From Pedobacter miscanthi (lineage in GTDB: Bacteria; Bacteroidota; Bacteroidia; Sphingobacteriales; Sphingobacteriaceae): a stretch of DNA of 64,000 nt. The stretch covers positions 411,105 through 475,104 of the forward strand of contig NZ_QNQU01000001.1 in assembly GCF_003315595.1 (NCBI RefSeq), in the 5' to 3' direction. Each line of letters begins with the position of its first letter. Position 1 is the stretch's first letter. The position numbers and the translations under genes were made by a program. This document shows, piece after piece, positions 1 through 8,923 of this stretch. The notes under the pieces are model-generated. The model saw only the letters and a program-made list of their open reading frames with translations, made no database searches and was not told the origin of the DNA.

Positions 1-191
1 CCTTTTAAAATCCAGAAAATAATTCCTCTTCCCTGATGAAAAGTTTTCGGTAGCAAGGTTACTATTTTTCATATCCATAATATTTAGGTATGAACAAAAT
101 TATTTATTGGATTACTGAGATTCGGTTGTATATTGTCTTAGCCGATCCGATCGGATAAAAATTGGATAGCAAACCATGAAGATTTTTAGAG

Positions 192-593
192 ATGCAGCAG
201 CCCAAGAAAACCGAGCGGACCTGTAGTTACCGCAACTGTGAGAATACATACGAAGGGAGAAGTGATAAGATCTTCTGCAGTGACCAGTGCCGTAACCATG
301 CGCGGCGAGACCAGTTGAAGACTGAAAAATGGAATGCACCTGCTTTTTACGATAAGATTTCACAAATCATTAAAAACAACCATAAAATCCTTAAACACCA
401 GTTTGAGGAAAAGGGTGATAATACTGTAATTACCAATTTCCTGCTAAGAGATAGCGGATTCAACTTTGAATTCCATACTCGTATACTTCCCACATCAAAG
501 GGTATTTACAGATTTTGTTTTGATTACGGCTGGCTGGAGCTTGAAAACGGAAAAATCCTGATCGTAAAAAATGATCGAATGGTTGAAATCTGA
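192..593 (+). CDS. Small zinc-ribbon protein of the FCSxxCR type
   Basis: This 133-residue protein has a cysteine pair near residues 11-16 (CSYRNC) and a second pair about 13 residues later (FCSDQCR). Four cysteines in this layout form a treble-clef or zinc-ribbon knuckle seen in many small Bacteroidetes proteins of unknown role. A basic stretch follows the knuckle and could contact nucleic acid. The C-terminal half (about 60-133) looks like a small mixed alpha/beta domain that I do not recognise. The ATG follows a purine-rich stretch. It is monocistronic, with a stem-loop at 649-682 downstream. The zinc-binding motif is seen directly; any DNA or RNA role is inference. Confidence 0.75.
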   Translation: MQQPKKTERTCSYRNCENTYEGRSDKIFCSDQCRNHARRDQLKTEKWNAPAFYDKISQIIKNNHKILKHQFEEKGDNTVITNFLLRDSGFNFEFHTRILPTSKGIYRFCFDYGWLELENGKILIVKNDRMVEI

Positions 594-648
594 TCTATAG
601 ATATTACCAGCTTAAATCTAACAGCATTTTTTTTTGCACTATAAACCA

Positions 649-682
649 GCAAGGCCGCTCCCCAATCGGACAGCGGCCTTGC
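649..682. terminator. Perfect 11-bp stem-loop between convergent genes
   Basis: Arms at 649-659 and 672-682 are exact inverted repeats (GCAAGGCCGCT and its complement) around a 12-nt loop. The hairpin lies between the convergent zinc-ribbon and histone-like genes, so it could stop transcription from both sides. No uninterrupted T-tract touches either arm, so efficiency is uncertain. Confidence 0.55.
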
Positions 683-708
683 CATTATTTCCCAAAACAG
701 ATTTTCTT

Positions 709-885
709 TTACTTTGTATTTTTCTTTTCCGTTACCTCAGCTCTGATCTCCTGAGCCAGGTTTTTAAGATCTTGCATACCTTTACGTACACGGGTTCCTG
801 CCGCTCCATTATTGGCATTATAGAACTTTTCTACATCAGCTTCAACAGAAGCTATTAATTCTTTGATTTTAGCAAATTTTTCCAT
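709..885 (-). CDS. Histone H1-like protein (Hc1 family)
   Basis: This 58-residue basic protein starts MEKFAKIKEL and continues with the pattern ELIASVEADVEKFY and GTRVRKGMQDLK, which is typical of Bacteroidetes Hc1-type histone-like proteins. These are small helical nucleoid proteins thought to coat DNA. A longer reading frame begins at 909, but the Met at 885 matches the usual N-terminus of the family and gives the normal size. It is monocistronic and converges on the zinc-ribbon gene. Assignment is from sequence pattern; DNA binding is family knowledge. Confidence 0.85.
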   Translation of the reverse strand: MEKFAKIKELIASVEADVEKFYNANNGAAGTRVRKGMQDLKNLAQEIRAEVTEKKNTK

Positions 886-1011
886 CCTGAATATAATTTT
901 AAGGGGCAAATATATCCAATAACGTCAATCCAACAAATTATTCCGATCATAAACCGCTTGACAACATCAGATTACATCATAAAACAGCTTAAAAAAATAT
1001 AGCCATGCAGA

Positions 1012-1037
1012 AGCACAGAGGCAAAAGCCTCTGTGCT
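1012..1037 (-). terminator. Terminator hairpin at the left end of the ICE gene block
   Basis: AGCACAGAGGC (1012-1022), an AAAA loop and the exact complement (1027-1037) form an 11-bp hairpin just past the stop of the minus-strand gene ending at 1070. In that direction a run of seven T follows about 13 nt after the stem. It plausibly ends transcription of the element-borne gene. Confidence 0.65.
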
Positions 1038-1069
1038 CAGAACATACTTACGCCCATAAATAAAAATTT

Positions 1070-1867
1070 CTACCTGCCCCTGCCCTTTTTCTCATCATCC
1101 ATAGCATCCTTAACCAAAGCATCCTTATTATCATCCGATGCCGAAGTCTTCGCAAGAACAGTTTTTTTGTCAATTAAGTGACTGTGAACCGGCTCAACAT
1201 TGTGATCATAAAATTCAATCGTTTCAAACTGGGGATCTACAGTAATAAACCCATGTACTTCCTTATTATCAATAAAAAAACTCACTCTCTGAAGATCCCC
1301 TCTCTTCAGGCTTTTCATAAGACGATTTTTAAAACCTTCTTTTTCCATCTCAGGAAAAATAAATCTGTCAATTGCAGCAGCTAAATTAAACTTGTAATGT
1401 TCGCCGTAACTTCTTATTGCATAACCATTCTCAGCGAGAGGTTCTCTAAAGTTAAGTTTAAGCCACAAATTGGCCATTTTCCCATTCTTAAGCATGACAT
1501 TTTTATTTACCGCACGCCCAGAAAGCATATTATAACTTTCTATTGCCGTTATCCCTTTACCTTCATCGATGTAAAACCGGTGATTAATCATTTCGTAAGG
1601 CTTAATAGCCTTACTTAAATATAAGTCATACCTATTAAATGAATATTGATCAGTATCACTGTCTTTTGATATTTCAAGCTGGTATTGTATAAAATCTTCA
1701 TAGTCTGGCATGTTTTTGGGATTGGGAACAGGCATCCTAAAGTTCAATATCATCATAAACCGTGGAAGTCCAAATTCGATACAATTTCGTATTGATCTGT
1801 TTAAAGTCTTTCCAAAGCCAAGGGATTCCAGATTAGCCTGCAGATCCCTCAAATTTTCTTCATTCAT
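1070..1867 (-). CDS. DUF3945-like ICE-associated protein, copy 1
   Basis: This 265-residue cytosolic protein has no signal peptide or membrane segment. It is a paralogue of the next gene (2102-2896). Shared blocks include the N-terminal LGFG motif near residue 16, YNMLSGRAVNK, a basic WLKL segment, the block MKSLKRGDLQRVSF and the C-terminal PQF.T..FYDHN block. Proteins of this plan with DUF3945-like C-terminal blocks are common in Bacteroidetes conjugative elements, usually several per element, and have no established function. It has its own downstream hairpin and a 234-bp gap before its paralogue, so it is probably transcribed alone. The tail is charged and ends GRGR, as in the paralogue. 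Confidence 0.75.
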   Translation of the reverse strand: MNEENLRDLQANLESLGFGKTLNRSIRNCIEFGLPRFMMILNFRMPVPNPKNMPDYEDFIQYQLEISKDSDTDQYSFNRYDLYLSKAIKPYEMINHRFYIDEGKGITAIESYNMLSGRAVNKNVMLKNGKMANLWLKLNFREPLAENGYAIRSYGEHYKFNLAAAIDRFIFPEMEKEGFKNRLMKSLKRGDLQRVSFFIDNKEVHGFITVDPQFETIEFYDHNVEPVHSHLIDKKTVLAKTSASDDNKDALVKDAMDDEKKGRGR

Positions 1868-2059
1868 ATGATCAATTCAAAATGCTGTTTATCAAATGAA
1901 AGTAATTTCAGTCTTTTCCTTTAACAAATATTTCTTACGGGGCATCCCCATTGAGGTATTCTGATACCTGGCTGTTTGATTAAGTAATATTCACGCATTC
2001 TCCGGTATCCAAATGAAAAAAAGATCACTTATTTAAAAATCAAAAACAGAATAATAAAA

Positions 2060-2080
2060 CCGGGGACCTAAGTCCCCAGT
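2060..2080 (-). terminator. Hairpin terminator after DUF3945-like copy 2
   Basis: On the minus strand a short hairpin (GGGGAC, TTAG loop, GTCCCC, extended by A-T and wobble pairs) is followed by a T-rich tract. It lies about 20 nt past the stop of the 2102-2896 gene. The remaining gap (1868-2059) shows no further feature. Confidence 0.65.
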
Positions 2081-2101
2081 TTCAGTAGCTCATACATCAA
2101 C

Positions 2102-2896
2102 TTATCTTCCCCGGCCATTTTTTTCTTCAATTGTAGCCTCCTCAACTACAGCATCCTTTTTTTCAGCCGGCGCCAAAGCCTTCGCAGAAACTTCTTTCAG
2201 ATCGACCGCTTTGCTGTAAACCGAACTAAGATTATGATCATAAAAATCAAGCGTTTTAAACTGCGGGTTTGCTGCAACAAAACCCTTCATCTCTTTACCA
2301 TCTTTTGAAAAACTCACTTCATGAAGGTTACCCCTCTCCAGGCTTTTCATCAACTGATCTTTAAACCCAGGCTTGTTGATATCCGGAAGAACAAACTTTT
2401 CAACTGCTGAAGCCAGGCTGAACCCATAATTCTCACCGTAATTTTTGACCGTATATCCCTTTTCAGGATCATGCTCCGAGAGATCAAGCTTTAGCCACAT
2501 ATTGGCTTTCTCGCCGCTTTTAAGTATAACATCTTTATTTACCGCGCGCCCTGAAAGCAGATTGTAACTTTCCTTTGCCGTCACACCTTTCCCTTTATTG
2601 ATATAGAAAGTCTGGTCAATAGCGGCGGTCTCCCCCGCTTTTTGAAGAAACGCACTGTATTTATTAAAAAAATACATGTCTGTCTCCTTACTCTTTGAAA
2701 AGTCCAGCTCATAACGCATGGAATCGGCAAGGTCAGGTTTATCCTTGGCATTCTGAGCCGGCATAGTGATTTCAAAATGAAGCTTGATATCCGGAAGCTC
2801 TTTTTCAATAGCTTCTTTTAATTGTGGATTAAGCGATTCACCAAATCCAAGGTATTTCAGATTATTCTGAAGATACTCCAAGTTGTTTTCGTTCAT
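2102..2896 (-). CDS. DUF3945-like ICE-associated protein, copy 2
   Basis: This 264-residue soluble protein is aligned end to end with the neighbouring 265-residue paralogue. It has LGFGESLN at the N-terminus, GVTAKESYNLLSGRAVNKD near the middle, KFVLPDINKPGFKDQLMKSL, and PQFKTLDFYDHN before a charged tail. These match the architecture of ICE-borne DUF3945-type proteins. In Bacteroidetes elements such genes sit beside DUF4099 and topoisomerase/TOPRIM genes, as here. The function is unknown. It has its own terminator, which suggests expression independent of the conjugation operon. Confidence 0.75.
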   Translation of the reverse strand: MNENNLEYLQNNLKYLGFGESLNPQLKEAIEKELPDIKLHFEITMPAQNAKDKPDLADSMRYELDFSKSKETDMYFFNKYSAFLQKAGETAAIDQTFYINKGKGVTAKESYNLLSGRAVNKDVILKSGEKANMWLKLDLSEHDPEKGYTVKNYGENYGFSLASAVEKFVLPDINKPGFKDQLMKSLERGNLHEVSFSKDGKEMKGFVAANPQFKTLDFYDHNLSSVYSKAVDLKEVSAKALAPAEKKDAVVEEATIEEKNGRGR

Positions 2897-2952
2897 AATA
2901 AATGGATTAATTTTGATAATTACAAAACCATGGTACCTAAAAGGACCTTGGT

Positions 2953-3555
2953 TTACTGGTTTAGAAAATCATGTAAAAAAGAAATTTTAGATTTCGGGAC
3001 ATACTGTCTGAAAAAAGGCCTGATTTTAGCCAATAAAAAAAACCGTCGCAAGGCAAGCTCGTGCTGGGGAATAAAGAGACTATGATCATAAAAGCTAAAA
3101 ACGACCAGCTCATCCTGAAGCGTAAAACAAACCTTAATACCCCTATAATCCATACAGAACCGGATCGCGTGCAGGATATCAAGAAGGTCATTCCCCAAAA
3201 GCACGTTTATCTTTGCTTTTCGCAGCTCTTTAGATAGCTCTTGCGGATAATTACGGCCGGGATTGATGGCTATAAACAGCAGTTCCTCAGACCGGTTGAA
3301 ACGCCCGGCATTGAAATGCAGAAAAGCGATGGCATCCATGGCGCTCAGGCAGACAAATACTTGCCTTACAATATTCAGATCGACCATCCTACTGCACCAA
3401 AAACCAGCCGAAATGGGTATCAGATGACCGTCTTTCCCAAAATGTTCGGACAGGCCACTGTTATAATCAAAGATCAGGGTACCGGAAATATCGGTCCGAA
3501 AAGAAAAAGCATAACTCTCGCATATCTCCCTGGCCGCGGAAAGAACACTGAACAT
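2953..3555 (-). CDS. Unknown protein with a possible TOPRIM-like core
   Basis: This 200-residue protein begins directly at the stop of the preceding DUF4099-like gene (3556), which implies co-translation. It has no signal peptide. A central hydrophobic strand followed by SAMDAIAFLHF (about residues 71-81), then a second strand LLFIAINPG about 10 residues on, resembles the 'E-S-x-I-D-A-x-S' element of the TOPRIM/DUF3991 proteins found in mobile elements. The usual catalytic glutamate is not obvious (L before SAMDA), so an active nuclease or topoisomerase centre is doubtful. The remainder is unrecognised. The coding call is good; the fold is inference. Confidence 0.6.
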   Translation of the reverse strand: MFSVLSAAREICESYAFSFRTDISGTLIFDYNSGLSEHFGKDGHLIPISAGFWCSRMVDLNIVRQVFVCLSAMDAIAFLHFNAGRFNRSEELLFIAINPGRNYPQELSKELRKAKINVLLGNDLLDILHAIRFCMDYRGIKVCFTLQDELVVFSFYDHSLFIPQHELALRRFFLLAKIRPFFRQYVPKSKISFLHDFLNQ

Positions 3556-4365
3556 CTACCTTGACATTCCAGACCGCGTATAGCCCCGACTGTGAGAAGT
3601 GCCGGCACTTATCTTTTCATCAGTCAACATATCCCCGAGCCTTGACATCTGCTGTTTCTCATATTCTTTGAATGCCTCTTTGTAGCCGTTATTTTTTTCA
3701 TTGGTCTGAGCGAACATACCTTTGTCGCCGATCAGTGCCTTAAGTCCAGTCAACAAAAGATAAGAAATCCCTCCGTCCATCAATACAGAAACAACGAGCG
3801 CAAGCCTATTTGAACGCATGCCTTCGGCGCTCGTACTGCTCGCCTGGATTAAAGTACCATCTTCAAGCTCAATCTGCCTGCCTGCACTGTAACGTTCTTT
3901 TTGATAAGGGCTCAAAGCTATACCATTGACTTTTTCGGGCGCTTTGACCCTCATCATATCGGTTACGACAAATTCTTTTGTATCCCAGTCATATTCGACC
4001 AGCAGTGATTTTTTTTCCCCGTCGCGGTCGACTTCTTTTAGAATATTTGCTTTCTCCCCCAGAATGAGCTGATCAGCTTCTGTTTGATTAATATAAGATG
4101 GATTTAACGACTGTTTGTATACAGGATGGACTAGCAGGTCCGGTTTACCCGACACGCCCCTCACCAGAGAGAGTTTCACCTCCATCTCCTTGATCTCGAT
4201 CCCGCTACGGGAGATATCATGGAGCTTGATCAGATTGGTCCTACCCCCGGATAAAAGTGCATGAATGTCTTTTCGGTCAATCAATAGTTCTTCTCCCCTG
4301 GCAAGTCCGATCTCCCGGAGCTGCTCCATGGGCAGATCTTTTTCATTTAATATTACTGTGTTCAT
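3556..4365 (-). CDS. DUF4099-like conjugative-element protein
   Basis: This 269-residue soluble protein opens with LNEKDLPMEQLREIGL, the N-terminal signature of the DUF4099 domain: a short helical module starting with 'DLPWEQLEKIGL'-like residues. DUF3945-style repeats often follow it in Bacteroidetes ICE proteins. A HALLSGGRTNLI segment (about 54-65) is also typical. The C-terminal third includes a hydrophobic stretch (about 204-220) and an Arg/Ser-rich end. It lies 14 bp after the M23 peptidase stop and directly before the TOPRIM-like gene, so it probably belongs to the tail of the transfer operon. Function in the family is unknown. Confidence 0.72.
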   Translation of the reverse strand: MNTVILNEKDLPMEQLREIGLARGEELLIDRKDIHALLSGGRTNLIKLHDISRSGIEIKEMEVKLSLVRGVSGKPDLLVHPVYKQSLNPSYINQTEADQLILGEKANILKEVDRDGEKKSLLVEYDWDTKEFVVTDMMRVKAPEKVNGIALSPYQKERYSAGRQIELEDGTLIQASSTSAEGMRSNRLALVVSVLMDGGISYLLLTGLKALIGDKGMFAQTNEKNNGYKEAFKEYEKQQMSRLGDMLTDEKISAGTSHSRGYTRSGMSR

Positions 4366-4379
4366 AATAAATTTTAGTT

Positions 4380-5060
4380 TTAATGGTTAATTCCAGTCCT
4401 TTCTTCAATAGCCTGGTCAGGTGGTTTCTTCGGTTCGACGAAGTCATTTAAAAACAGGTAAAGCTTCTCTTTATCCATATTGCTAAAGAGATAGATCATT
4501 CGAAGCGGGTCAACAAATACTCCTTTATGTTTTATTCCAAAATGCAGGTGTTCTCCCGTTACCCTGCCGGTAGAGCCGGAGATAGCAATAGGAGTTCCAG
4601 AAGCCACAAGATTCCCTGCTCTTACCAGTGGGGCAAAAAGATGCCCGTAAATACTGGTATATGCCACATGGGCAATGACGATATAGTTCCCTATAATCTC
4701 ATCAGATGACACCTTGACTACCTTTCCTGGCAGGATGGCCAATACGGTATCTGATTTCGCGTGGAGATCGATTCCAGTATGATAACTGTTTTTAATCCCC
4801 GTAACCGGGTGCGTCCGGTAACCAAATCCAGAGTTGATCTTAAAGCGGCGCAATGGAAGCGATAAGCTCAGGCCATCAAAAGACTGGGCATGGGCAATAC
4901 TTAAAAACAGGAGCACCACCTCAAGCAAAACCAGCGACCATAACTTCGATTTCCCGGGTAATGCGCATAAAGTTGCTACGGAGTATTTCTTCCTTATTAT
5001 CTCCAAAATCATAGTAAACAGGCAGTTCAACATATCCTTCTTCTTCTTTTTTGATTTCAT
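4380..5060 (-). CDS. M23 family metallopeptidase (LytM-type), conjugation-associated
   Basis: This is a peptidoglycan endopeptidase of the M23/LytM family, expected to open the cell wall locally for the transfer channel. The zinc-site motifs are clear: GYRTHP (80-85), HTGID (94-98, the HxxxD motif) and HLHFG (171-175, the HxH motif). A signal-peptide-like hydrophobic stretch ends at AHAQ (56-59). As drawn, from the ATG at 5060, the gene overlaps mobC by 140 bp and puts a long lysine-rich segment before the signal peptide. An alternative start in the overlap, such as TTG at 4928 or GTG at 4919, would give a more normal signal peptide. The catalytic domain is certain and the start is not. Confidence 0.88.
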   Translation of the reverse strand: MKSKKKKKDMLNCLFTMILEIIRKKYSVATLCALPGKSKLWSLVLLEVVLLFLSIAHAQSFDGLSLSLPLRRFKINSGFGYRTHPVTGIKNSYHTGIDLHAKSDTVLAILPGKVVKVSSDEIIGNYIVIAHVAYTSIYGHLFAPLVRAGNLVASGTPIAISGSTGRVTGEHLHFGIKHKGVFVDPLRMIYLFSNMDKEKLYLFLNDFVEPKKPPDQAIEERTGINH

Positions 5061-6879
5061 GCATATTCAGGTTTATCCTGCAGTTAACCGCGGACGTTTC
5101 ATACTTACCCGAAAATGAGCTTTGCGCATCCGCAGCAATTACCCCTACCATTTCGCCTGCACCGAGTGATGCGATCTTGCCCGCTGGGATCAATACTTCG
5201 AGTTTTTCACTCAAAGAAACCGAGACTTTGCTCCGGTCGATTGAAAGGCTTTCTCCCAACTGTTTAGACTTCCCAAGGATCCGTTCCATCCATTCGAGCG
5301 TTTCCTTATTCCTGACAGATCCCGAAAGCACATTTCCGATCACAGAGGTTATCGTAGAGGCCGTATCTTTACCATATTGCTGTTTAAACTGTGGCAGTTC
5401 CTGAAGCCCGATCAGTACAGCGACCCTGTTGGACCGTGCGGTAGCAATGAGGTTTTCAATACGGTGTACAAAAAGTGTAGGCACTTCATCAATAAGCAGC
5501 GCAGAAGGAAGATTACCCTTTGAATTAATCAGCCGTGTCAGCCTGTTCAGAACCACTGAATAACATGCGGAATTGATATTCTGGGTGTTGGGATCATTTG
5601 CCAGTACCAACATCCCGGGCGATTCCCTGCTGGAAATTTTTAGGTTAAAATCATCCCCGGAGAACACCCAGAAGCTCTCCTTTGTCGCCATTCGGCTCAT
5701 AAATATTTTCAGTGTGCCGATCTGTCCTTCTAGCTGATCAAAAGCTTTTGCTGCAAATGCGGATTTAAAGGGAGAAAGCAGGGAAACCAGTTCAGGATCG
5801 GTAAACAGCACCGCGAATATCTCCGCATAAGACAGGTTTAAAAAAGCCATTACATGTGGCAGGCTTGAATGTTTTCCGTTTTCGTACCTGCTCAAAAAAT
5901 AGATGATGGAGGCCAGAAAATTAATTGCAGACTGCGTAAAAAAAGCATCACTTCCACTGGCCTTATCTCCTTTTTTCAATGCCTCAACCGTTGCTTCAGC
6001 GGTTTCGGAAGCATCTGCCAGCGTCAGGATATAATCAGCCCGGAGTGGATTTATCCGCCTGCTCTTTTCAACCTCGTTCAGGTTGATCACATGAAAAGCA
6101 AATCCCTCGAGTAACCCTTTCTTCTTTGCGGCCAAATAGTGGTAGTACGCGATTTTTCCAAGGTCCGGATATTTGAAATCGTACAGGCATACCGCAAAAG
6201 ACTTGGCGATCATCTGCCGGATAAACGGGTTTATGATCGAAAAGGATTTCCCCGAACCAGGCGTACCGATCACCATTGTTGCACGGAAGGGATTGACCAG
6301 GTTAATCCAGCCTTTTCGTACCCTTTTCCCATAATAAAAAAGCATCGGTATATTCACTGAGTACAGCGTCTCTACCTTGACCGTAGGCTGCATAAAACTT
6401 TCAGCCTCAACATTCCATTTATCTTTGCCCAGGCCCGAACGGATGATCTTGGACACATTGTCCATAGAAACGCTGATCATTGCCGCACCAAGCAGTGAAC
6501 ATATTATGTATCCCAGATCGTACCAGGAAGTATAGGCAAATACCCACGCAGAAGGTTTGCCATAAAAATAAATGCTTCCAAAATATAACAACAGACCAGC
6601 ACAGAGCGGATAGACAATCTTACTTTTTACGTCAAAATCCGGCTGCTTTTTAGATAATGTGCCGATACTGACCAGACAGATCAACACAAAAACCCAAAGC
6701 TTGCTGTAAAGGAGTTCGTCATATACAGGTAGCAGTTTTATTTTATAAAGTCCTGCTGAAAAAAGCCCCCAGAATGGCGCATCAATGTATACAAATAGCG
6801 TAACCTCTAAAAAAACGCAGAAATAGATCAGGCATTGGAGAAAGCCGTGCAGCTTTTGGATCTCTTTTGACTCTTCCAT
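4921..6879 (-). CDS. mobC: Type IV coupling protein, VirD4/TraG superfamily (MobC)
   Basis: This 652-residue inner-membrane ATPase links the relaxosome to the transfer channel. About four membrane segments lie in residues 15-140. A Walker A motif GTPGSGKS sits at 205-212, followed by an FAVCLYDFKYPDLG strand. The Walker B region ALLIDEVPTLF and the downstream ATARSNRVAVLIGLQELPQ segment are typical of T4CPs and include the conserved glutamine. The length matches Bacteroidetes MobC-type coupling proteins. It lies 11 bp after traN in the same operon, and its 3' end overlaps the peptidase frame. In Bacteroides nomenclature this protein is MobC, not TraG. Confidence 0.93.
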   Translation of the reverse strand: MEESKEIQKLHGFLQCLIYFCVFLEVTLFVYIDAPFWGLFSAGLYKIKLLPVYDELLYSKLWVFVLICLVSIGTLSKKQPDFDVKSKIVYPLCAGLLLYFGSIYFYGKPSAWVFAYTSWYDLGYIICSLLGAAMISVSMDNVSKIIRSGLGKDKWNVEAESFMQPTVKVETLYSVNIPMLFYYGKRVRKGWINLVNPFRATMVIGTPGSGKSFSIINPFIRQMIAKSFAVCLYDFKYPDLGKIAYYHYLAAKKKGLLEGFAFHVINLNEVEKSRRINPLRADYILTLADASETAEATVEALKKGDKASGSDAFFTQSAINFLASIIYFLSRYENGKHSSLPHVMAFLNLSYAEIFAVLFTDPELVSLLSPFKSAFAAKAFDQLEGQIGTLKIFMSRMATKESFWVFSGDDFNLKISSRESPGMLVLANDPNTQNINSACYSVVLNRLTRLINSKGNLPSALLIDEVPTLFVHRIENLIATARSNRVAVLIGLQELPQFKQQYGKDTASTITSVIGNVLSGSVRNKETLEWMERILGKSKQLGESLSIDRSKVSVSLSEKLEVLIPAGKIASLGAGEMVGVIAADAQSSFSGKYETSAVNCRINLNMHEIKKEEEGYVELPVYYDFGDNKEEILRSNFMRITREIEVMVAGFA

Positions 6880-6890
6880 AAAGCCATCAA

Positions 6891-7718
6891 CTAATGCTCA
6901 AGTGGATCAGCGTCCAAGAGGTCTCCATACCGTATGCCAAAAGAAAGAACCCTACCTGAGATCTGCTTTTCTGAAAGTGTTACGTTAAGGATCTTATTTC
7001 CCGGAAAGGTGAATTTTCTAAAAATAAAAACATTCCGGTAATACTTACTGAAAGTTGAAACCCTGGAAAAAACATACTCCGGAACCAGATCGATTGACTG
7101 GCTATTAGCGGCCCGCATCATTTTTTTATCATCGATGCTAAACCTGACTTCATCAATATCAAACCTCAGATTACCTTTGTTCAGATAACTTATATCCAGA
7201 AATACATAGTCCCCCACGCTTGCGATCTTATTCAGCACTGCCTTAAGTCCATATCCTTTCGCCCTGACCGATCCAGTAGAAGAAGATTTTCTGAACATGG
7301 AAAGCGCATAAGCCCTCGCCTCTGATTCAGACAGCGCTACATCGGGCAATGAGATAGGCCGCATATCCGAACTGCCGATATCCAGATTGCTCCTGAAAAG
7401 GCTGTCCGATCTGCCCTGATCATAGACCAGGCTGAACTGGGAGATATTCTTTTCTCCAACTACGGTGAGCACCGCAGAAAAAGCCGAAGCACAGGAATCC
7501 ATTAATTTCAATCTCAACAGGTTCGCCACCGGGATATCACCATGAACCTTAGAGGTTGAAATATCAACGTAACGGATATTTTCCGGTGAAAGGATATGCA
7601 CGGTCATATCACTTTTAAGATATATGACCGACAGTGGCTTATTCAAAGGGAAAATCTGGGCAAAAGACTGCCAGGTGGCCAAAAAGCTTATGGCCAATAG
7701 AAAAAGTATTTTTTTCAT
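6891..7718 (-). CDS. traN: Conjugative transposon protein TraN (VirB9-like)
   Basis: This 275-residue protein has an N-terminal signal peptide ending near SFAQ (residues 18-21) and then a beta-rich body with KPLSVIYLKSDMTVHILSP, the opening of TraN-type proteins. In Bacteroidetes ICEs TraN is the outer-membrane-associated VirB9-like component of the channel and works with TraM. It sits directly between traM (5 bp upstream) and mobC. The function comes from order and family pattern; no catalytic motif is expected. Confidence 0.85.
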   Translation of the reverse strand: MKKILFLLAISFLATWQSFAQIFPLNKPLSVIYLKSDMTVHILSPENIRYVDISTSKVHGDIPVANLLRLKLMDSCASAFSAVLTVVGEKNISQFSLVYDQGRSDSLFRSNLDIGSSDMRPISLPDVALSESEARAYALSMFRKSSSTGSVRAKGYGLKAVLNKIASVGDYVFLDISYLNKGNLRFDIDEVRFSIDDKKMMRAANSQSIDLVPEYVFSRVSTFSKYYRNVFIFRKFTFPGNKILNVTLSEKQISGRVLSFGIRYGDLLDADPLEH

Positions 7719-7723
7719 AATGT

Positions 7724-8923
7724 TTATTTTGATTGTTTCTGAAACGATTGGGGATCGATAAGATAAACGCGGGTATTGTATTTGACCTTCGCCTTATTTT
7801 TTCTGATCAGCCCGGAAATCGCAGAGGAGGTTGAAGTAAATATCTTATCTACCGCGCTCATCAGGAATTCCTGCTGGTCTTTAGCGCCCCCTTGAGTAGA
7901 AAAGCCCTGGATTGATTCGGTCCCGAGGTTGCGGGAAAACTCCCTAAAGTTGGACGAAGGAACATACAAGCCTTCAAGGCCATCAAGATCATATATTTCG
8001 AGCCTGACAGGAATAATTTTATCTTCCCTTGCAATGGAGGTGATACTGAGTTTGACCCTTTGCTGGGAAAACCCTGAAATTTCTGCATAGAGATAGCTCC
8101 CTTTTTTTAGGGGCAGGGAATCAACAAACAGATCTTCCAATATCCGGATCCTGATCCTAGAACCAGAATATCCGGTTACGTTTTCATCGATAACGGCACA
8201 GATGGGAGTTCTTTCTTTTTCCGCCATGACCGTATTAAAAATACCTCCGGTAGCCCGCTGTTTAGTGACCGGCTGGACATCCTGGGATAGAGCGATCAAA
8301 GCCGGCTTTAATTTTTCTTTTCTTTTAAACTCTGCCTGATACTCCGGATCGTTGGCCTTTCCCATACTGTCCATATAGGACATCTGTTTTTTGAACACTT
8401 CCATCGGATCCCGTTCAAGCTCCTTAACATTTCGATCTACGACAGGTTGCCGGATAGGTTTCCCACGTTCAGCGAATGCTGAAAGTGCCTCTGCCATTGC
8501 CCTGTCTTCCGCCGAAAGCTGAGGTTTGGCCCTGTTGAAACCCCTGAAACCAGCGGAAGGAACTATCGAAGAACTTAACGCTGCTGTTTCCCTGACCTTA
8601 AGTACATGGCCGGTAGAATCCAGCGTGTTTTTCTGTTTTCCGGCATCCAGGGCAATGTACGCCTTTTCATCACCCTCAATGTTGTTAATCGCGCTATTCC
8701 CCTGCGAGTCCTTATAGCGGTCCCGGTAAGCGTCCAGTTTATCGGTAAGGCCACGTTTTCTTACCTGATCGGAAATATCGGCAATGTTACTGTTCATCCC
8801 CTGTTGGACTGTAACCTCCTCCTTTTGGCCGGCCGAACTTTGGTAGATATAGAAGAACAGGCATAAAAATGGTAGCGCCAGCAAAGGCACTATATATCTG
8901 GGCTGTTTTAAGTTTATTTTCAT
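7724..8923 (-). CDS. traM: Conjugative transposon protein TraM (VirB10-like)
   Basis: This 399-residue protein has one N-terminal membrane segment (about 11-28) and a long, polar, proline- and charge-rich periplasmic linker (30-210). A C-terminal beta domain follows with the ICAVIDENVTGYSGSRIRIR and GSYLYAEISGFSQQRVKL segments typical of TraM. This is the VirB10-type scaffold that spans the periplasm. The ATG overlaps the upstream gene's stop by 4 bp (ATGA), a sign of translational coupling. The length fits Bacteroidetes TraM proteins. Confidence 0.9.
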   Translation of the reverse strand: MKINLKQPRYIVPLLALPFLCLFFYIYQSSAGQKEEVTVQQGMNSNIADISDQVRKRGLTDKLDAYRDRYKDSQGNSAINNIEGDEKAYIALDAGKQKNTLDSTGHVLKVRETAALSSSIVPSAGFRGFNRAKPQLSAEDRAMAEALSAFAERGKPIRQPVVDRNVKELERDPMEVFKKQMSYMDSMGKANDPEYQAEFKRKEKLKPALIALSQDVQPVTKQRATGGIFNTVMAEKERTPICAVIDENVTGYSGSRIRIRILEDLFVDSLPLKKGSYLYAEISGFSQQRVKLSITSIAREDKIIPVRLEIYDLDGLEGLYVPSSNFREFSRNLGTESIQGFSTQGGAKDQQEFLMSAVDKIFTSTSSAISGLIRKNKAKVKYNTRVYLIDPQSFQKQSK

